DNA from: Caulochytrium protostelioides | Taxonomy: Eukaryota > Chytridiomycota > Caulochytriomycetes > Caulochytriales > Caulochytriaceae | Assembly (NCBI GenBank): GCA_003615045.1 | Contig: ML014139.1 | Span: 89,109 to 153,108 of the forward strand | Direction of reading: 5' to 3' | Length of the DNA stretch: 64,000 nt | Shown here: piece after piece, positions 11,201-20,946 of the stretch | How the letters are laid out: every line of letters starts with the position of its first letter | Numbering within the stretch: position 1 is the first letter of the stretch | Position numbers and translations under genes: made by a program | The notes under the pieces: model-generated | The model's input: the letters and a program-made list of their open reading frames with translations, nothing else | Database searches by the model: none | Told to the model about the DNA's origin: nothing

Positions 11201-12676
11201 GCGCGCGGCGGCGGCAATCGAGCGCAGCATCGCGCGGAACTGCGCGAACCGTGGGACGAACTGCATGTGCGCTAATCCGCAGTGGTGCGCCCACAGCAGT
11301 AGTTTCTCTTCGGGGACGAACTGGCTCAGGTACGCCGTGGGCGCCGTCGCGGAGGGCGCGGCAGACGACCCGTCGGAGCCATGGGGCGCGCCGTGGAGGC
11401 TCTTGGTCGGCGATCCGCTGACGGGGTGCACGAGCGGCAAGGACGACGGCGCCGCCGCCACCAGCGGGGGCGAGGACGATGAGGAGCGCGTGGCAGTGGC
11501 GCCGCCGCCGCCGGCCGAGACATCGACCAGCACGGCGGGCGGGACGGGCACGTGGCGCAGGGTCTCGAGGTCGGCCGGGAAGGTGGCGAGCAGCTGCGCG
11601 TGGCGCGCGACCTCGGCCTCCGCATAGGCCTCGAAGGGCGCCGCGACGCCGACCGCCGTTTCGGCGTGGCTCGCGAGGTTGCGCTGCGCCACGTGGAGGC
11701 CGGCGAGCTGGACGCGCTGCTGCGCGACGAGGGCGCGGAGGGCGCGGACGTGGGTCGCGGCCGTCGCGTGGATGGCGCGCACGTAGGCGAGGTGCGCGTG
11801 CAAGGCGGCTTCGTAGGCGGCGACCTGGACGTCGGGCGGCTGCGCGGACGTCGCCTGCGGCAGGGTCATCAGGACCGTGAGCGGCACCGGCGGCTCAATA
11901 TCGACGAAATCTGACGCGTCGGCCAGCGGGAACGCCCGCGGGCGCGCGCGCCGCAACGCGGCCGCCTCCCCGTCCCCGGCATCGCCCAGCGCCTCAGCGT
12001 CCTCGCCGTCCTCGTCCGGCCCATCGCCGCCGCCGGTGAGGTGCTCGCGGTCGAAGAGATACACGATGGGGCCGCCTTCCTCGTCGCCGACGTCGGCGGG
12101 CGGCAGATGCGCTTCGGGCTCCAGCGGGTCGGGGCCTCTTACGGCGGCATCGAAAGGGTCAGCGGAGCCGTCGCCGTCCTCGCCGCCGTTGCCGCCGCCG
12201 TTGTCGCCGAGGCCGCCGTCGACGTCGGGCTCAGACGACGTTGCGCCATGGCGGCGCTCGTCGGAGTGGAACGCGAGACCGCCCGCGGTCTCGGATCGGG
12301 CGATGGCCGCCCATACCGCGATGAGCGCCGGGCGGAGCTGCTTGCCATGGCGCGTCAGCAAGATCTGGTTCGGTTCGGGAACGCCGGCGGCCGCCGCGAT
12401 CGCGGCCTTGAGGGCTTCGAGGGCGGCCGCGGCGGCCGCGGGCGCCGTCGCCGTCGCCGTCGCGGCCTGCAGGGACGCCGTGGAGGCCCCCGTAGGACCG
12501 CGCAGATGGGCGCCGTCAGCGGCGGACTCTGCAACCGGCGACGGCGCGTACCCCGTCAGTGAATCGGCGAGCGACGGCCGTCGCGCGGCGGGGGTTGCGC
12601 CGGCGGCGGCAGCAGCGACCGGCACGCTCACGGACGAGACGGCGCCGCTTTCGACATGGAAGACTTGGAAGCGCAT
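8234..12676 (-). CDS. ATG11: ATG11/FIP200-like autophagy scaffold
   Basis: Scaffold of the Atg1/ULK1 autophagy-initiation complex; the family binds cargo receptors and Atg1 in the cytosol. 1,480 residues from the ATG at 12674-12676. N-terminus MRFQVFHVESG, then ALEALKAAIAA, GVPEPNQILLTRHGKQL and PIVYLFDREHL form a ubiquitin-like fold as at the FIP200 N-terminus. A long helical Atg17-like region follows (about 590-950: FVPEEKLLLWAHHCGLAH, RRIRDAVVLFSDSKAALRR, HSQAFQQILHVHRM), then a low-complexity stretch and a coiled coil (LSEQLAARDAEVAQLRREL). The C-terminus has an Atg11 domain/Claw-like region at about 1345-1480 (QLAFLAFAPGVLALFLP, FNIGAPHHFV, NPFQLKPDAVFCFCFLKHV) interrupted by an Asp/Gly run. 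The frame stays open about 210 codons further upstream, but MRFQVF is the natural start because it opens the ubiquitin-like fold. Confidence 0.85.
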   Translation of the reverse strand: MRFQVFHVESGAVSSVSVPVAAAAAGATPAARRPSLADSLTGYAPSPVAESAADGAHLRGPTGASTASLQAATATATAPAAAAAALEALKAAIAAAAGVPEPNQILLTRHGKQLRPALIAVWAAIARSETAGGLAFHSDERRHGATSSEPDVDGGLGDNGGGNGGEDGDGSADPFDAAVRGPDPLEPEAHLPPADVGDEEGGPIVYLFDREHLTGGGDGPDEDGEDAEALGDAGDGEAAALRRARPRAFPLADASDFVDIEPPVPLTVLMTLPQATSAQPPDVQVAAYEAALHAHLAYVRAIHATAATHVRALRALVAQQRVQLAGLHVAQRNLASHAETAVGVAAPFEAYAEAEVARHAQLLATFPADLETLRHVPVPPAVLVDVSAGGGGATATRSSSSSPPLVAAAPSSLPLVHPVSGSPTKSLHGAPHGSDGSSAAPSATAPTAYLSQFVPEEKLLLWAHHCGLAHMQFVPRFAQFRAMLRSIAAAAREESVAVLHAMQDDVARLQAPLAEAQHALAAMAAHMAALEAAVTGFRAAALPDDAWAERLRHCYASLHGGAADAVGGEADPGPVLAELTEHDRRIRDAVVLFSDSKAALRRRLQRQLRRISSAQSQIAVMLPELEVLTATLNGHSQAFQQILHVHRMGVAFGAALIEVVRRRTVRALVMRKAQDFDEVMHRVAASEDRRRAAFARQIARYLPRGLIRGLDDPVIVCRVTLTQTDETLPPLTRDDLIAFERHMAQVRLGSAAPPPPAQADGSPAAVPDKRGESLSKLQATLVKMGGQIDAVSMDFERLMVRFGLATAAPVPPHLAPSLPSQPSLGTLPTPSQSSMPSQSLATVAGGGQPGTATPSPSHETDDRGGGGGGGDTDKRISPMPAARTYPTLPSPDLVAASAAGTPPASAAALTAQSAQKIASLSEQLAARDAEVAQLRRELADMKQSHAREQDARVGQLRAWRRHVAALTLGAQHAVAADRAAAAPAEAAPDAVGASPSAAGGLLDRSAATTSDGATSLSSLPAATTAPPPLAVADSELPSLDALDEAVGSLTDRLAERRAELATAVASAAAAAAASPMVALAPALGDDQAIQTAAVPTDDAATQADGADTDAAAVSVPVATQTSPVAPRPPTASTLTSPMPLPVASPPVLPEVLRPPCVLAETYRDHLETMWILFQMLLDGLEAEVAAPVAPTALVTDVPSDANGGGRDTLVGGGGGGVVGSWSTTRSTAAVSHDPVLHWQHEFADALQQLRDFTLPPDAPVYAAAPDVEATAKRAWDDALRALFKQVSYLEQHPWRAASTRARWAPRHAASQTPSQSQSQTYSHAPSQRGGGGLTGGGATTPTAAPGTQHQLAFLAFAPGVLALFLPTRHPRAWAAFNIGAPHHFVAPSALADPTLAPQFRRHDFVLARIVGVQRRRVTADGRGSVLLAQDGDCAAADGDDDGDDGDDDHDRSVGAPVLRNPFQLKPDAVFCFCFLKHVQF

Positions 12677-13619
12677 GGCCTCGAGGCGCTGCGGGCGGAC
12701 GGGCGGGCGAGACGGCGCAACGCCGGCGCGGGGGGAGAGCCCTGCGCGCTCTCGGCGGCGCTGAGCGCTGGGCCCCCTGAGCGCTGAGCTCGCGACGACC
12801 AGAAGGACGGCGGCCGTCCGCGGCGAGTCTCGATCGCTCCACGGAAACGGGTACCAGGGACGGGGCTGCGGGGAGTGCCGTATGCAGACGACGCGGCGGC
12901 CAAGAGGGCCGATAGCGGGGACGGACGGCCCTCGCGTCTCGGATCGTGCGATCGTCGACGCGCGAGCGATGCTGCTGGCGCCGTCGGGTCGAGCGGCCAT
13001 GCAGGCCGTCGCCGCGTCGCGATTGCCTCGCCACCGTATGCGGATGGCGAGTATACCACGTGCTGGCACATCGCCGACGAGGCCAGCGCGATCGCGGGTC
13101 GCCGACGACTTCTGAGAAGGGGGAAGGGCCTTCTGCTGGCGGCGGCGGCGGCCTGAGGGGTGCGGGGTTGTGAGCCCACGGGCCGTTCCCTTCGGTAGCT
13201 GCGCCACGCAACGGTCCTCCCGCACATGCCACCCATGCGACGGCGTTTCGTTCGGTGGCGTTTTCTTGATGCGTGGAAGGAGGGGCGGGAGCCACGTGAT
13301 CGACACAACGACGGTCGCTGCGGTCTAAAGAAGCGAGATGCCCAAGGCCGGCGCTGATGGAGACAACGATGAGATGGGGATACGCGCTCAGCGCTGGACG
13401 AGGCATGTGTGCTGATACTTCGACTTGTTGGAGAAGCATGACATAGACAGAACGTGGAGAAGCGCCAGCATCACGAAAATGTCGCCATGTCAACCTCGTG
13501 CCCAGTTCACTATCGTAACTTCTATGCGGTGTGACCTGCTGCAGGTCCACGCAAGATGGCGACTCGTTACCAGAAGCCATTCGTGGCCATTCGTGATCCC
13601 AGAGCCGTCGGCGGCCACC
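12677..13619. other. Intergenic: ATG11 5' flank
   Basis: No intact gene. The open frame antisense to this segment, continuous with ATG11, is Arg/Ser-rich and looks non-coding. It should hold the ATG11 promoter. From about 13.45 kb the composition becomes less GC-rich, and faint remnants of the Fanzor relic may begin. Confidence 0.5.
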
Positions 13620-14579
13620 CTGGCAAGCTGGAAGGACCCGATCTCGAAGCAAGGACCACGAGTTCATTCATACCGACGTCACCCGCGTGTGCGTGCATCA
13701 CCACTTCAACCAGAAGGTGACGACGTACCAACTCTGGCGACAGCCCCCATGGCCAAGCTCCTTGGCAGTGAGCTGATTATGGATGAGCCCTGCATCCTTG
13801 GGAACGACCTCGGCAAAATCAACCATTTCTGCATGGTCAAGAAACGCTCCAACCGCGAGGTTGGCAGCTGAAAGTTGACCACAAAAACCAAATTTAGAAA
13901 GCAGCATCGCGGCAGCCAAGAAGCGGACAGAGGCATGGCAGCGCGATCGGAAAAGCGGCTGTCGTAGGTACTAAGGGCGCCGCGCTCGTATAACACCCAA
14001 CCTTCCTGGTGGTGTGACAGGACACGTGACAGAGCCGCGATGAACAGACTGCCTGAAGTCGCGCTGAGCGTACCAGCGCCTGCGGCGGTACGGAGGCAAT
14101 CAGCGCGTGTTCGCCAAACTCCTGATCCGCGTGGCCGACGTAGCGACCACGTGATAAACCCGTAGTGATGCCTAGAATGCATCCAAGTTTGTCCCCAGGG
14201 GCAAGAGCGAGAGCTCTCCGTGCCATCGTCCCGGGCGTACAAGACGTGCGCTCAGCGTTTCTGCACCGTCCTGGTCGATGAGTTCTGGACATCCCAGGTG
14301 CAAGCAAAGACCGGTCTGGTCCTGAAAAGGTGCAAAGCCGGCGGAAGGATTGCTGTAGTCAGAGGTGTGCGGTGCTGTGATGTTACCAACGGCCCCCTCG
14401 TGAACTGCGACCTCAATGCCGCTTTGAACAACCGACGCTGCCTGGCCATGCGGGTCAGACCGGAGGCGCTGTGTCGCATCCCGGGGCAAGACAAGTGGCA
14501 GCCCCTGGCCGGTAAGTGCATTCGGTGCTCCACCGAATGCCGACGGCCTTCTGGAGGGACCCTCCGGTGTTCGTATTAG
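13620..14579 (+). pseudogene. Decayed Fanzor (eukaryotic TnpB-like RNA-guided nuclease) relic, copy 1
   Basis: Pieces of a Fanzor-type RuvC nuclease lie in order on the plus strand but in different frames. In frame 0: ILGNDLGKINHFCMVKK at about 13794 (D-x-G-x-x-N, a RuvC-I-like motif), then a TGA at 13869-13871, directly followed by the still recognisable KLTTKTKFRKQ. In frame 1: AYQRLRRYGGNQRVFAKLL at about 14065-14121, stops near 14148-14176, then NASKF at 14176-14190. Back in frame 0: SRAYKTCAQRFCTVLVDEFW at about 14226-14285 (the DEFxTS block) and NCDLNAALNNRRCLAMRV at about 14403-14456 (RuvC-III-like; NRDxNAA expected, here NCDLNAA), ending at 14579. A possible N-terminal remnant (HTDVTRVCVHHHF) is at about 13668. 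The Cys pairs of the usual zinc ribbon are missing. At least two frameshifts and several stops make it non-functional. It resembles copy 2 (62.0-62.6 kb). Confidence 0.72.
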
Positions 14580-14756
14580 GTGGTCTCACTTCTATAGACC
14601 TATATAAAAAAGTGTAAAGACGGATATAAGTTAAGTTGACGAAGAGCACTTGATAGAGGAAAGTATAGAGGAAAGAAGCGGGCAAATGAAAAAAGGGGAA
14701 AGGGAGCAAGAATCAGAAGAAACAGCGGGAGGGGGAGAGGCATCTGGATGAGGCGA

Positions 14757-17279
14757 CTACTTGGGGGGCTGGTCATAGGGCTGGCCATAGCAGTAGTAGT
14801 CGATGTGGACACCGTTGGCGATGTCCGGGTTCAGACTCCAGATTGGCGCCTTGAAACCCATGTTGAGGACGATGGTGATCATCAGAATACAGATCGAAGA
14901 CCCCGAGTCGAGGGCCGCCGCGAGCACGTAGTTGTACTTGGCCCACCACAGGTTGCGGTAGCGGAACATCAGGAACTGGAAGAACCACGCGACAAAGAAG
15001 GACGACACATACTCGTTCTGGTAGACGCCCGGCGTCGCAAAGTAGGACAGCAGGGGCACGTTCACGAGCTTCCAGTACGGATGGGGGAACCACTTGTTAA
15101 GGGTCCAGGGCACAAGCGGCAGCGCGAAGCCGATCGGGAAGCCGAGCAACAGCGAGTGGTACACGGCGTCGCCGCCAAAGAAACGGGCGGGGCCGATGGC
15201 GCCCCAGATGGCCCCCGCGTTGTAGAAGGTCGCGTAGCCCATGGCCTGCCAGTTGCCCTTGCCGAGCATGCCCTTCATATTGTCCATGACCCAGAATGAA
15301 GCGCCCGTCGTCAGGAAGAGCGAGACAAACGTGCCGTACAGCTGCGCGAAAATCATGGACCGCGGCGGGATCTTCATGTAGTGGCCGAGCTTCAGATCCG
15401 CAAGAAGGGTCAGGGCCTGGTTGACCGTGTTCGTGCCGAGGGACTTGAAGGCCATGACGGCGACGGTCTGGCCGGGGATAATGAGGCCGATGACAAACTC
15501 CGACAACACGTTCAGGTAGAGCTGGGTGCCCGTGATGGCGGCGATGATGCCGTACGGCAGCAGGAACATGCCCGCGAGGCCGATCGCTAGGAACACGGAC
15601 CAGATCGGCATCTGGAACGGCGTCATCACACAGCATACGCACATAATGGCCGTGCACGCCACGAGGAAGATCCAGTACGCCCAGTCGGGCACATCCTTGT
15701 ACTTGGACATGAGGATGGTATGAATGTCCGTCGCGACGTCGTCCGGATGGACATCAGTGGACGCGCCGAGCGGTGTCGCGGCGTCGGCGGTCACCGCCGC
15801 GTCGTGATGGAAGGCGTCGTCATCCTCGTGGTCGTCGACGCTCTTGTAGACGCCGGAGGTATGCGCGTCGCCCGTCAGATCGACTTCATCCACGTCGACG
15901 GCGGCCGCGGGCACGGGCTGCGACGCCGCGCGCATCGCGGAGCGCACGTGGCGCACGATGTCGTTGCCGTACCACAGCGCCACGTGGCTGATGGCCGACG
16001 AGATGGTCATAAACGATGAGGCGTAGTTGAGGGCGAACGCGGACGTGATGTATATGGGTTCGTGCATCGCATACGCTGTCGTGTTGAGGTTGAAGGAGGT
16101 CGCATCGTAGAGCAAGTTGGCGCGGAGCGGGTCGCCGTTGCGGTCGAACAGACTCGGGGAGTTGAGCACAGGGATCGGGGTGCCGTCCATGGCCTTGTTG
16201 CCGAGCGAGAGTTTCTGGTCCATCCCGTAGATGGAGTTGTAGAAGACAAGCGGCGTGAGGATCCAGCCCCAGACCCAGTTCGAGACAGTAAAGTTCACCG
16301 TGGCCCACCAGGGCGTGGTCATTTGGCTGCCGCGGATGTAGACCCAGTCGAAGGTGATGACGCCGACCCCCATGCCCTCGCCCGAGTCAGCCGAAGCCAT
16401 GAACTTGAGCGGCGAGGTATAGTCCTTGCCGGGCAGCAGGCACACGATCGAGATGACCTGGAGTAGCATGGCAAAGTACTCGGGAATCCAGGTGTAGCAG
16501 AACATGATGGTGAAGCCGACCCAGAACATCTTGTACCGCGACCACGTGTACGACGCGTCATAATCATGGACCGTGTCGGAGGATTCGTGGAACGAGACGA
16601 ACAGGGCGACCTGCGACAGGATACTCGGCCAGACCATGGCGAGGGGCTTGACGAGGAACCGGCGGCCGAGGCCGGCGATACCGAACCCGACGAACTGCGT
16701 GACAAAGACGAAGGCGAGGGCGTCGATAAAGCTGATATCGGCGTTACCCATGAAGAGCGGCGAGCGCTGGACGACGACATTCTCGATGCCGTAGGCGCCG
16801 GCGGCGCCCGCGGAGGCAATGACGGTGATGAGCACGTGCTCCTTGATGTTAAATGGGCCCGGGTTGAGCGAGATGTGGTAGCCCATGAACTTGACACGGC
16901 GGGTGGGCAGCACAGCGGCCATCATGCGGCCCATCGGGTACGCGACAAGCGTGGCCATGAAGACGGGCACGACAAAGACGTTGGTGCGGAACGCCAGCAC
17001 GGCGTTCGCGATCGCAAGGAAGGACGACCAGATGGTGCCCAGCACGAACACGCGGAACGTGAAATGCGGCATGCGCGGGTCGTCGGTGATGGGCACGATG
17101 GCGAGCGCGTCGTTGTCAGGGCCGCACGACGACGAAGCGGCGTCCGGGATGCCCTTCTCGGCCTCCATGAGCGCCGCATGGCGCCAGCCGCCGCCGTCGG
17201 GGTCGCCGAGGCCGGGCGAGTCGAGCGCATGCGGCTTCTCGCTGTCGTACAGCGAAGCCTGATCTGACATGTACCCCAT
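14757..17279 (-). CDS. OPT-family small oligopeptide transporter
   Basis: Proton-coupled oligopeptide transporter (OPT/Isp4 family), a polytopic membrane protein importing small peptides such as tetra- or pentapeptides, or glutathione-type substrates. 840 residues from the ATG at 17277-17279 (MGYMSDQASLY); a further 42 upstream residues are open but Arg/Pro-rich and unlikely. The family signature NPGPFNIKEHVL sits near residue 138, and the later signature LKLGHYMKIPPRSMIFAQLY near 630; about 14-16 hydrophobic segments follow, for example FVFVTQFVGFGIAGLG and FNAGAIWGAIGPARFF-like stretches near the C-terminus. An acidic His/Asp-rich hydrophilic loop of about 75 residues (near 440-520) separates the halves and is probably cytosolic. 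The substrate cannot be assigned. Confidence 0.93.
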   Translation of the reverse strand: MGYMSDQASLYDSEKPHALDSPGLGDPDGGGWRHAALMEAEKGIPDAASSSCGPDNDALAIVPITDDPRMPHFTFRVFVLGTIWSSFLAIANAVLAFRTNVFVVPVFMATLVAYPMGRMMAAVLPTRRVKFMGYHISLNPGPFNIKEHVLITVIASAGAAGAYGIENVVVQRSPLFMGNADISFIDALAFVFVTQFVGFGIAGLGRRFLVKPLAMVWPSILSQVALFVSFHESSDTVHDYDASYTWSRYKMFWVGFTIMFCYTWIPEYFAMLLQVISIVCLLPGKDYTSPLKFMASADSGEGMGVGVITFDWVYIRGSQMTTPWWATVNFTVSNWVWGWILTPLVFYNSIYGMDQKLSLGNKAMDGTPIPVLNSPSLFDRNGDPLRANLLYDATSFNLNTTAYAMHEPIYITSAFALNYASSFMTISSAISHVALWYGNDIVRHVRSAMRAASQPVPAAAVDVDEVDLTGDAHTSGVYKSVDDHEDDDAFHHDAAVTADAATPLGASTDVHPDDVATDIHTILMSKYKDVPDWAYWIFLVACTAIMCVCCVMTPFQMPIWSVFLAIGLAGMFLLPYGIIAAITGTQLYLNVLSEFVIGLIIPGQTVAVMAFKSLGTNTVNQALTLLADLKLGHYMKIPPRSMIFAQLYGTFVSLFLTTGASFWVMDNMKGMLGKGNWQAMGYATFYNAGAIWGAIGPARFFGGDAVYHSLLLGFPIGFALPLVPWTLNKWFPHPYWKLVNVPLLSYFATPGVYQNEYVSSFFVAWFFQFLMFRYRNLWWAKYNYVLAAALDSGSSICILMITIVLNMGFKAPIWSLNPDIANGVHIDYYCYGQPYDQPPK

Positions 17280-19435
17280 CCTGGGCACGAGCCCGCCGCT
17301 GCCGTGAGCGAGCGAGCGCCGGCAAGGACGGCGGTGGCGCGGGAGTTGCGGCGCTCGCTCAGGGGCGATCGAGCGCACTCCACACGCGAGCACCACGACC
17401 AGCACACGGCTCCGTCGTCACGATGTGCTGTCGCGATGGAAGGGCGACCGGAGACCGGACTCGATGAGAATGCAGCGCCGGCGCGGATCTTGGCGATCAG
17501 GAACCCGTGGGGCCGGGCCAAAGGCAGGGGCAGGGGTCGGCGTCGGGGTATACGGCACGCGGCGGGGCGGAGATGTTGTCCGGGTCGTGGCGGCGGCGGC
17601 AGGAGAGCGAGAGGCACGCGGATCGGAGAAAGGACGGTGGCGGGGTAGAGCGGAAGGGGGCGCAGTGAGTGAGAGGGGTCTTCAACGTCCGGGTCGAGTT
17701 TAGGAGTTGCCAATGGTCGTTGTCCGAGAAGAGCGGCGGACGGCGTAGCCTGCACGTGCGATACGGTGACACGAATGAGAACGGGTGTTGGTCGCCCCGT
17801 GTGCCGTCCGTGATGCGGTGACGGTCTAGGCGACAAGCGGCTGATCTGCGTTTGTTGACGAGAACGATTCGAAGACCACGTTCCAACAACGCTCGATTGG
17901 CTATCGCAAAACTCCACGGTCCACGGAGCGACGCGTGCAGCGGAGTCGACAGCCGACCAGCAACAGCGTCTCGATTACTGGTGCGCGGGCCAACCCGTAG
18001 GGGACTCGTGGCAGCGATCCGAGCGCTGCGAGCGGTCGAGGGTGGAATAGCGGTTGGTGGTGGTGCGCGGCCGATGGCGGCGTGTCGTGGATCCGCTGCG
18101 TTGCTTCCAGCGCGACGGTGCCGACCCTTTGGCGCAGGATCTCTCATGCATGCCCGTGTACATGACAACTTTGACGGCATTCCCCTAGGCCGCCCGCGGC
18201 GCGGCAGACAGGCGCCTCGCGGACGACGGCGGCGGCGGCGGCGGCAGCAGCGGCAGCAGCAACGCGCCTTTTTGTTCCTGCGCCGCGGCGTCGAACCAAA
18301 TGGCCGCTCGGCGGCCAGCGCGCATGCGGCGGCCTCGGGCTCACGACGGCCCCGGCTCACGACACCCCCGCCCAGCGTGCCGCTGCTCGAGCGGCCGCAT
18401 GGACGCCTGTTTCATATGACACGCGCGGGCGCCCTCGGCGCCGCGGCCGTGACCCCAGGCTTCGTGGCGGCCAGCGGCAGGCCCGCCCGCGGGTCCTCCG
18501 CGGGTCCGCCCTGTCGCCGAGCGATAGCGTCATTCACCCGCAGCGGTTCCGACGGGGTGCGGTATGACGAGCCGTCGGTCTCGCCGCGCCGCTGCCCTCG
18601 CACTCCGACAGGGCCGCAGCCACGTCAACGGACCGCTGCCTCCGCCAACGCAACAGAAAAGGTCGAAGAGTCGATTCCAGTTAAAGGATAGAGCCTCAGC
18701 GGCTCGAAGGGCCCACCGCGAGCAGAGGCCTTCAGCCGCACAGGCAACGCGCGCGCTCATGCGATTCCCCCGTTGGCGTGCCGCCTGCCGAGGATGGCGT
18801 CAGCCAAGTCACGGCGCGCAGCCGACCGCGGAGGCCAGCCTCGCCCACCCGCCAGCGAACGGGCTCAGGGACCTGCCGACGCCGCGGGCCCTTCGGGTGC
18901 ATGGTATGCCCGCCTTCCTTCGGGGGCCCCGTCCCGGCGCCGACGGGCACGCCGACGGGTCGTTGTCTCGCGCGCGGCCTCTCGCGGTCCCTGAGCCGAG
19001 GAACGCGCGGTCGCGCGGCCACGAACGAGCGGCTTGGCCGTATTTGTCAGTCACAGCGCACGGTGCCGCGAGGCGCCCCGCGGCGCGGGTGGACGACCGG
19101 GGAGGCGGCCGGCGCGACCGCCGTGGCGACGGCGACGGCGACGGCGAGTGCGACCGCGCCGGGGTCCATGACCCTCCTGGGCCGGCGGCACCGGCGCGAT
19201 GGCGACATCACGACGGCGACATGACGACGGCGACAGCGCGGCCGCTGGCGGCCGTGGACGTCGCGCAACCGGAGACGGCGGCGGAGCGCAAGCTCTCCCG
19301 GCGGGCGGCGCGTCCCGGCCCCACAGCGGCGGGCCATGAGGCCGACCGTCGCCGCGCTCCGCGGCGTCTTGCGCCATCGCGCCGTGGCCCATGGCGCAAC
19401 GATGCGCCGCCCCCGCGCGCCGTCCGCCATCATGG

Positions 19436-19472
19436 GCCTCGACGACGGCGACGACGACGGCGACGGCGACGA

Positions 19473-19503
<31 letters not shown>

Positions 19504-19506
19504 CGT
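19436..19506. repeat. GAC/GGC trinucleotide-type array
   Basis: About 70 bp of interspersed GAC and GGC triplets with occasional GACGGC hexamer periodicity. Non-coding as far as can be judged, since it opens frames on both strands. Confidence 0.75.
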
Positions 19507-19821
19507 TGGTTGGGTGCTGCTCGCGATCATGCGCGGCGTCATGGCGCCTCCTCGGCACGCGCCGCCCTGCCCGCGCCGGCCCCCGCAGCCTCAGCAGCGA
19601 CCGCGCGACCCGTCGTCCGGCAGGCGGCACACCTCACCCAAGAGCGTCGCGTGCAGCACGCGCGCAGGCCGCGCCGCGCCGCGTCATCCCACGGCGACCC
19701 GCAGGGCGATGCGGTCAGGACGATCCGGATGCGGCGTGGGCCGGTGGCCCGGGCCCCAGCGCCACATCGCGGCCCCTCCCGTCCGTGGCGGATCGCGCCG
19801 TCGGTCGCATCACCTCGGTCG

Positions 19822-19890
19822 CCTCGCATGGGCGGCCTCGCATGGGCGGCCTCGCATCGGTCGCCTCGCATCGGTCGCCTCGCATTGGCG
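19822..19890. repeat. 14-bp minisatellite, about five units
   Basis: Tandem units of the form CTCGCATSGGYSGC: two units with GGGCGGC, two with CGGTCGC, and a last diverged TGGCGGC unit. The alternating unit types suggest local duplication of unit pairs. Confidence 0.8.
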
Positions 19891-20862
19891 GCGGCATCAC
19901 GTGGCGGTAGTATGGGCCAGCCCCATGCCGCCGAGGGGGCGACACGCGCGCGGGGCGGGCCACCAGCACCGTATGAAAGCGCCTCGCGCGCCGCAGAATG
20001 GAAGGCCACGCATCCACGCCAGCCACCGCGGCCGAACGGCGGCCGATCGCTGCCGACGGCCCCTGCCAGGGCCTGCAGCGGCATCCGTTCGCGCGTCCGC
20101 GACGAGCCGACATGCAGGAGCCCCCGTCCTCGTCGGCAGGCCGGATCGGCGGGGGCGTAGGCTCCTCGGCGGCTTCGGGCCGACGCCCATCGCCCATCGA
20201 AGCCGCTTCTGGCCGATGCAGATGGCTGGCCCGATGTCGCCATACCGCGGGGCGGTGGGTGTCCATCGTCCACGCGGTGTTGGCACCCGCGGGCGCTGTG
20301 AACGACCGATGCACAGGTATCGGGACACGGAGGCAGCCCGTGAAGGGGTCGGAAGGCCAACCCCTCTCCATCCGAGAAGGGACTGTTGTCATGCGTGCGC
20401 TCGGGCCCCGTCTACCCAGCGTTTCCGGTGCTTCCTGTGCGGCGTGAGCGCGCCATACGCCCGCGATGCGGCCATCAGCATGGCGGCCCACGACGCCTCA
20501 CGCCAAAGTCCGCGTTGCTCAGTATGCGAGGCAAGGCCTCGGCATGGGCCTCGCCAAGCCCGGACGGCCCAATGCCCAATGCCCAACGCCGAGAACGGCA
20601 CGAAGCGAAGTAACCAGAGAGGCGTTGCGCCACGTGCCGGCCACGACGGCGGTATGCCCTCGCCGCGTTGCGCGGCACGCGCGAACGCCACAGGCGCGGC
20701 GGCGCGATGCCTCGGAGCAGGTATCGGCATCCCACGCCGTCGCCACAGCATGGAACGCGTGGATGCGCCCACGTCGACCGCGGGAGCCGCTGCTCGGGCC
20801 GCTGCATGCGTCGCGACCGACGCCACCGCTGCTGCCACCGTCTCCCTTCGCCGCCACGACGA

Positions 20863-20876
20863 CCGCGACGACGACC

Positions 20877-20926
<50 letters not shown>

Positions 20927-20946
20927 CGCGACGACGACGACGACCG
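20863..20946. repeat. (CGA)n / (GAC)n microsatellite
   Basis: About 84 bp of GAC triplets with a few CGC interruptions, the longest trinucleotide run in the gene-poor region. It creates poly-Asp, poly-Arg, poly-Thr or poly-Val runs depending on frame and strand, hence several long but meaningless open frames. Confidence 0.85.

Noticed and set aside
12677-13306. 210-codon N-terminal extension of ATG11
   Set aside because: The ubiquitin-like fold starts exactly at the ATG at 12676; the extension is Ser/Arg-rich with no conservation signal.
14598-14610. CTATATAAAAAA as a TATA box
   Set aside because: It lies in the 3' flank of the minus-strand transporter and after the Fanzor relic, with no gene starting downstream on either strand.
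17280-17405. 42-codon N-terminal extension of the OPT transporter
   Set aside because: Arg/Pro-rich with no family similarity; MGYMSDQ is a typical OPT start.
20863-20946. Short-period repeat considered as CRISPR-like array
   Set aside because: Continuous trinucleotide repeat with no spacers, in a eukaryotic genome.
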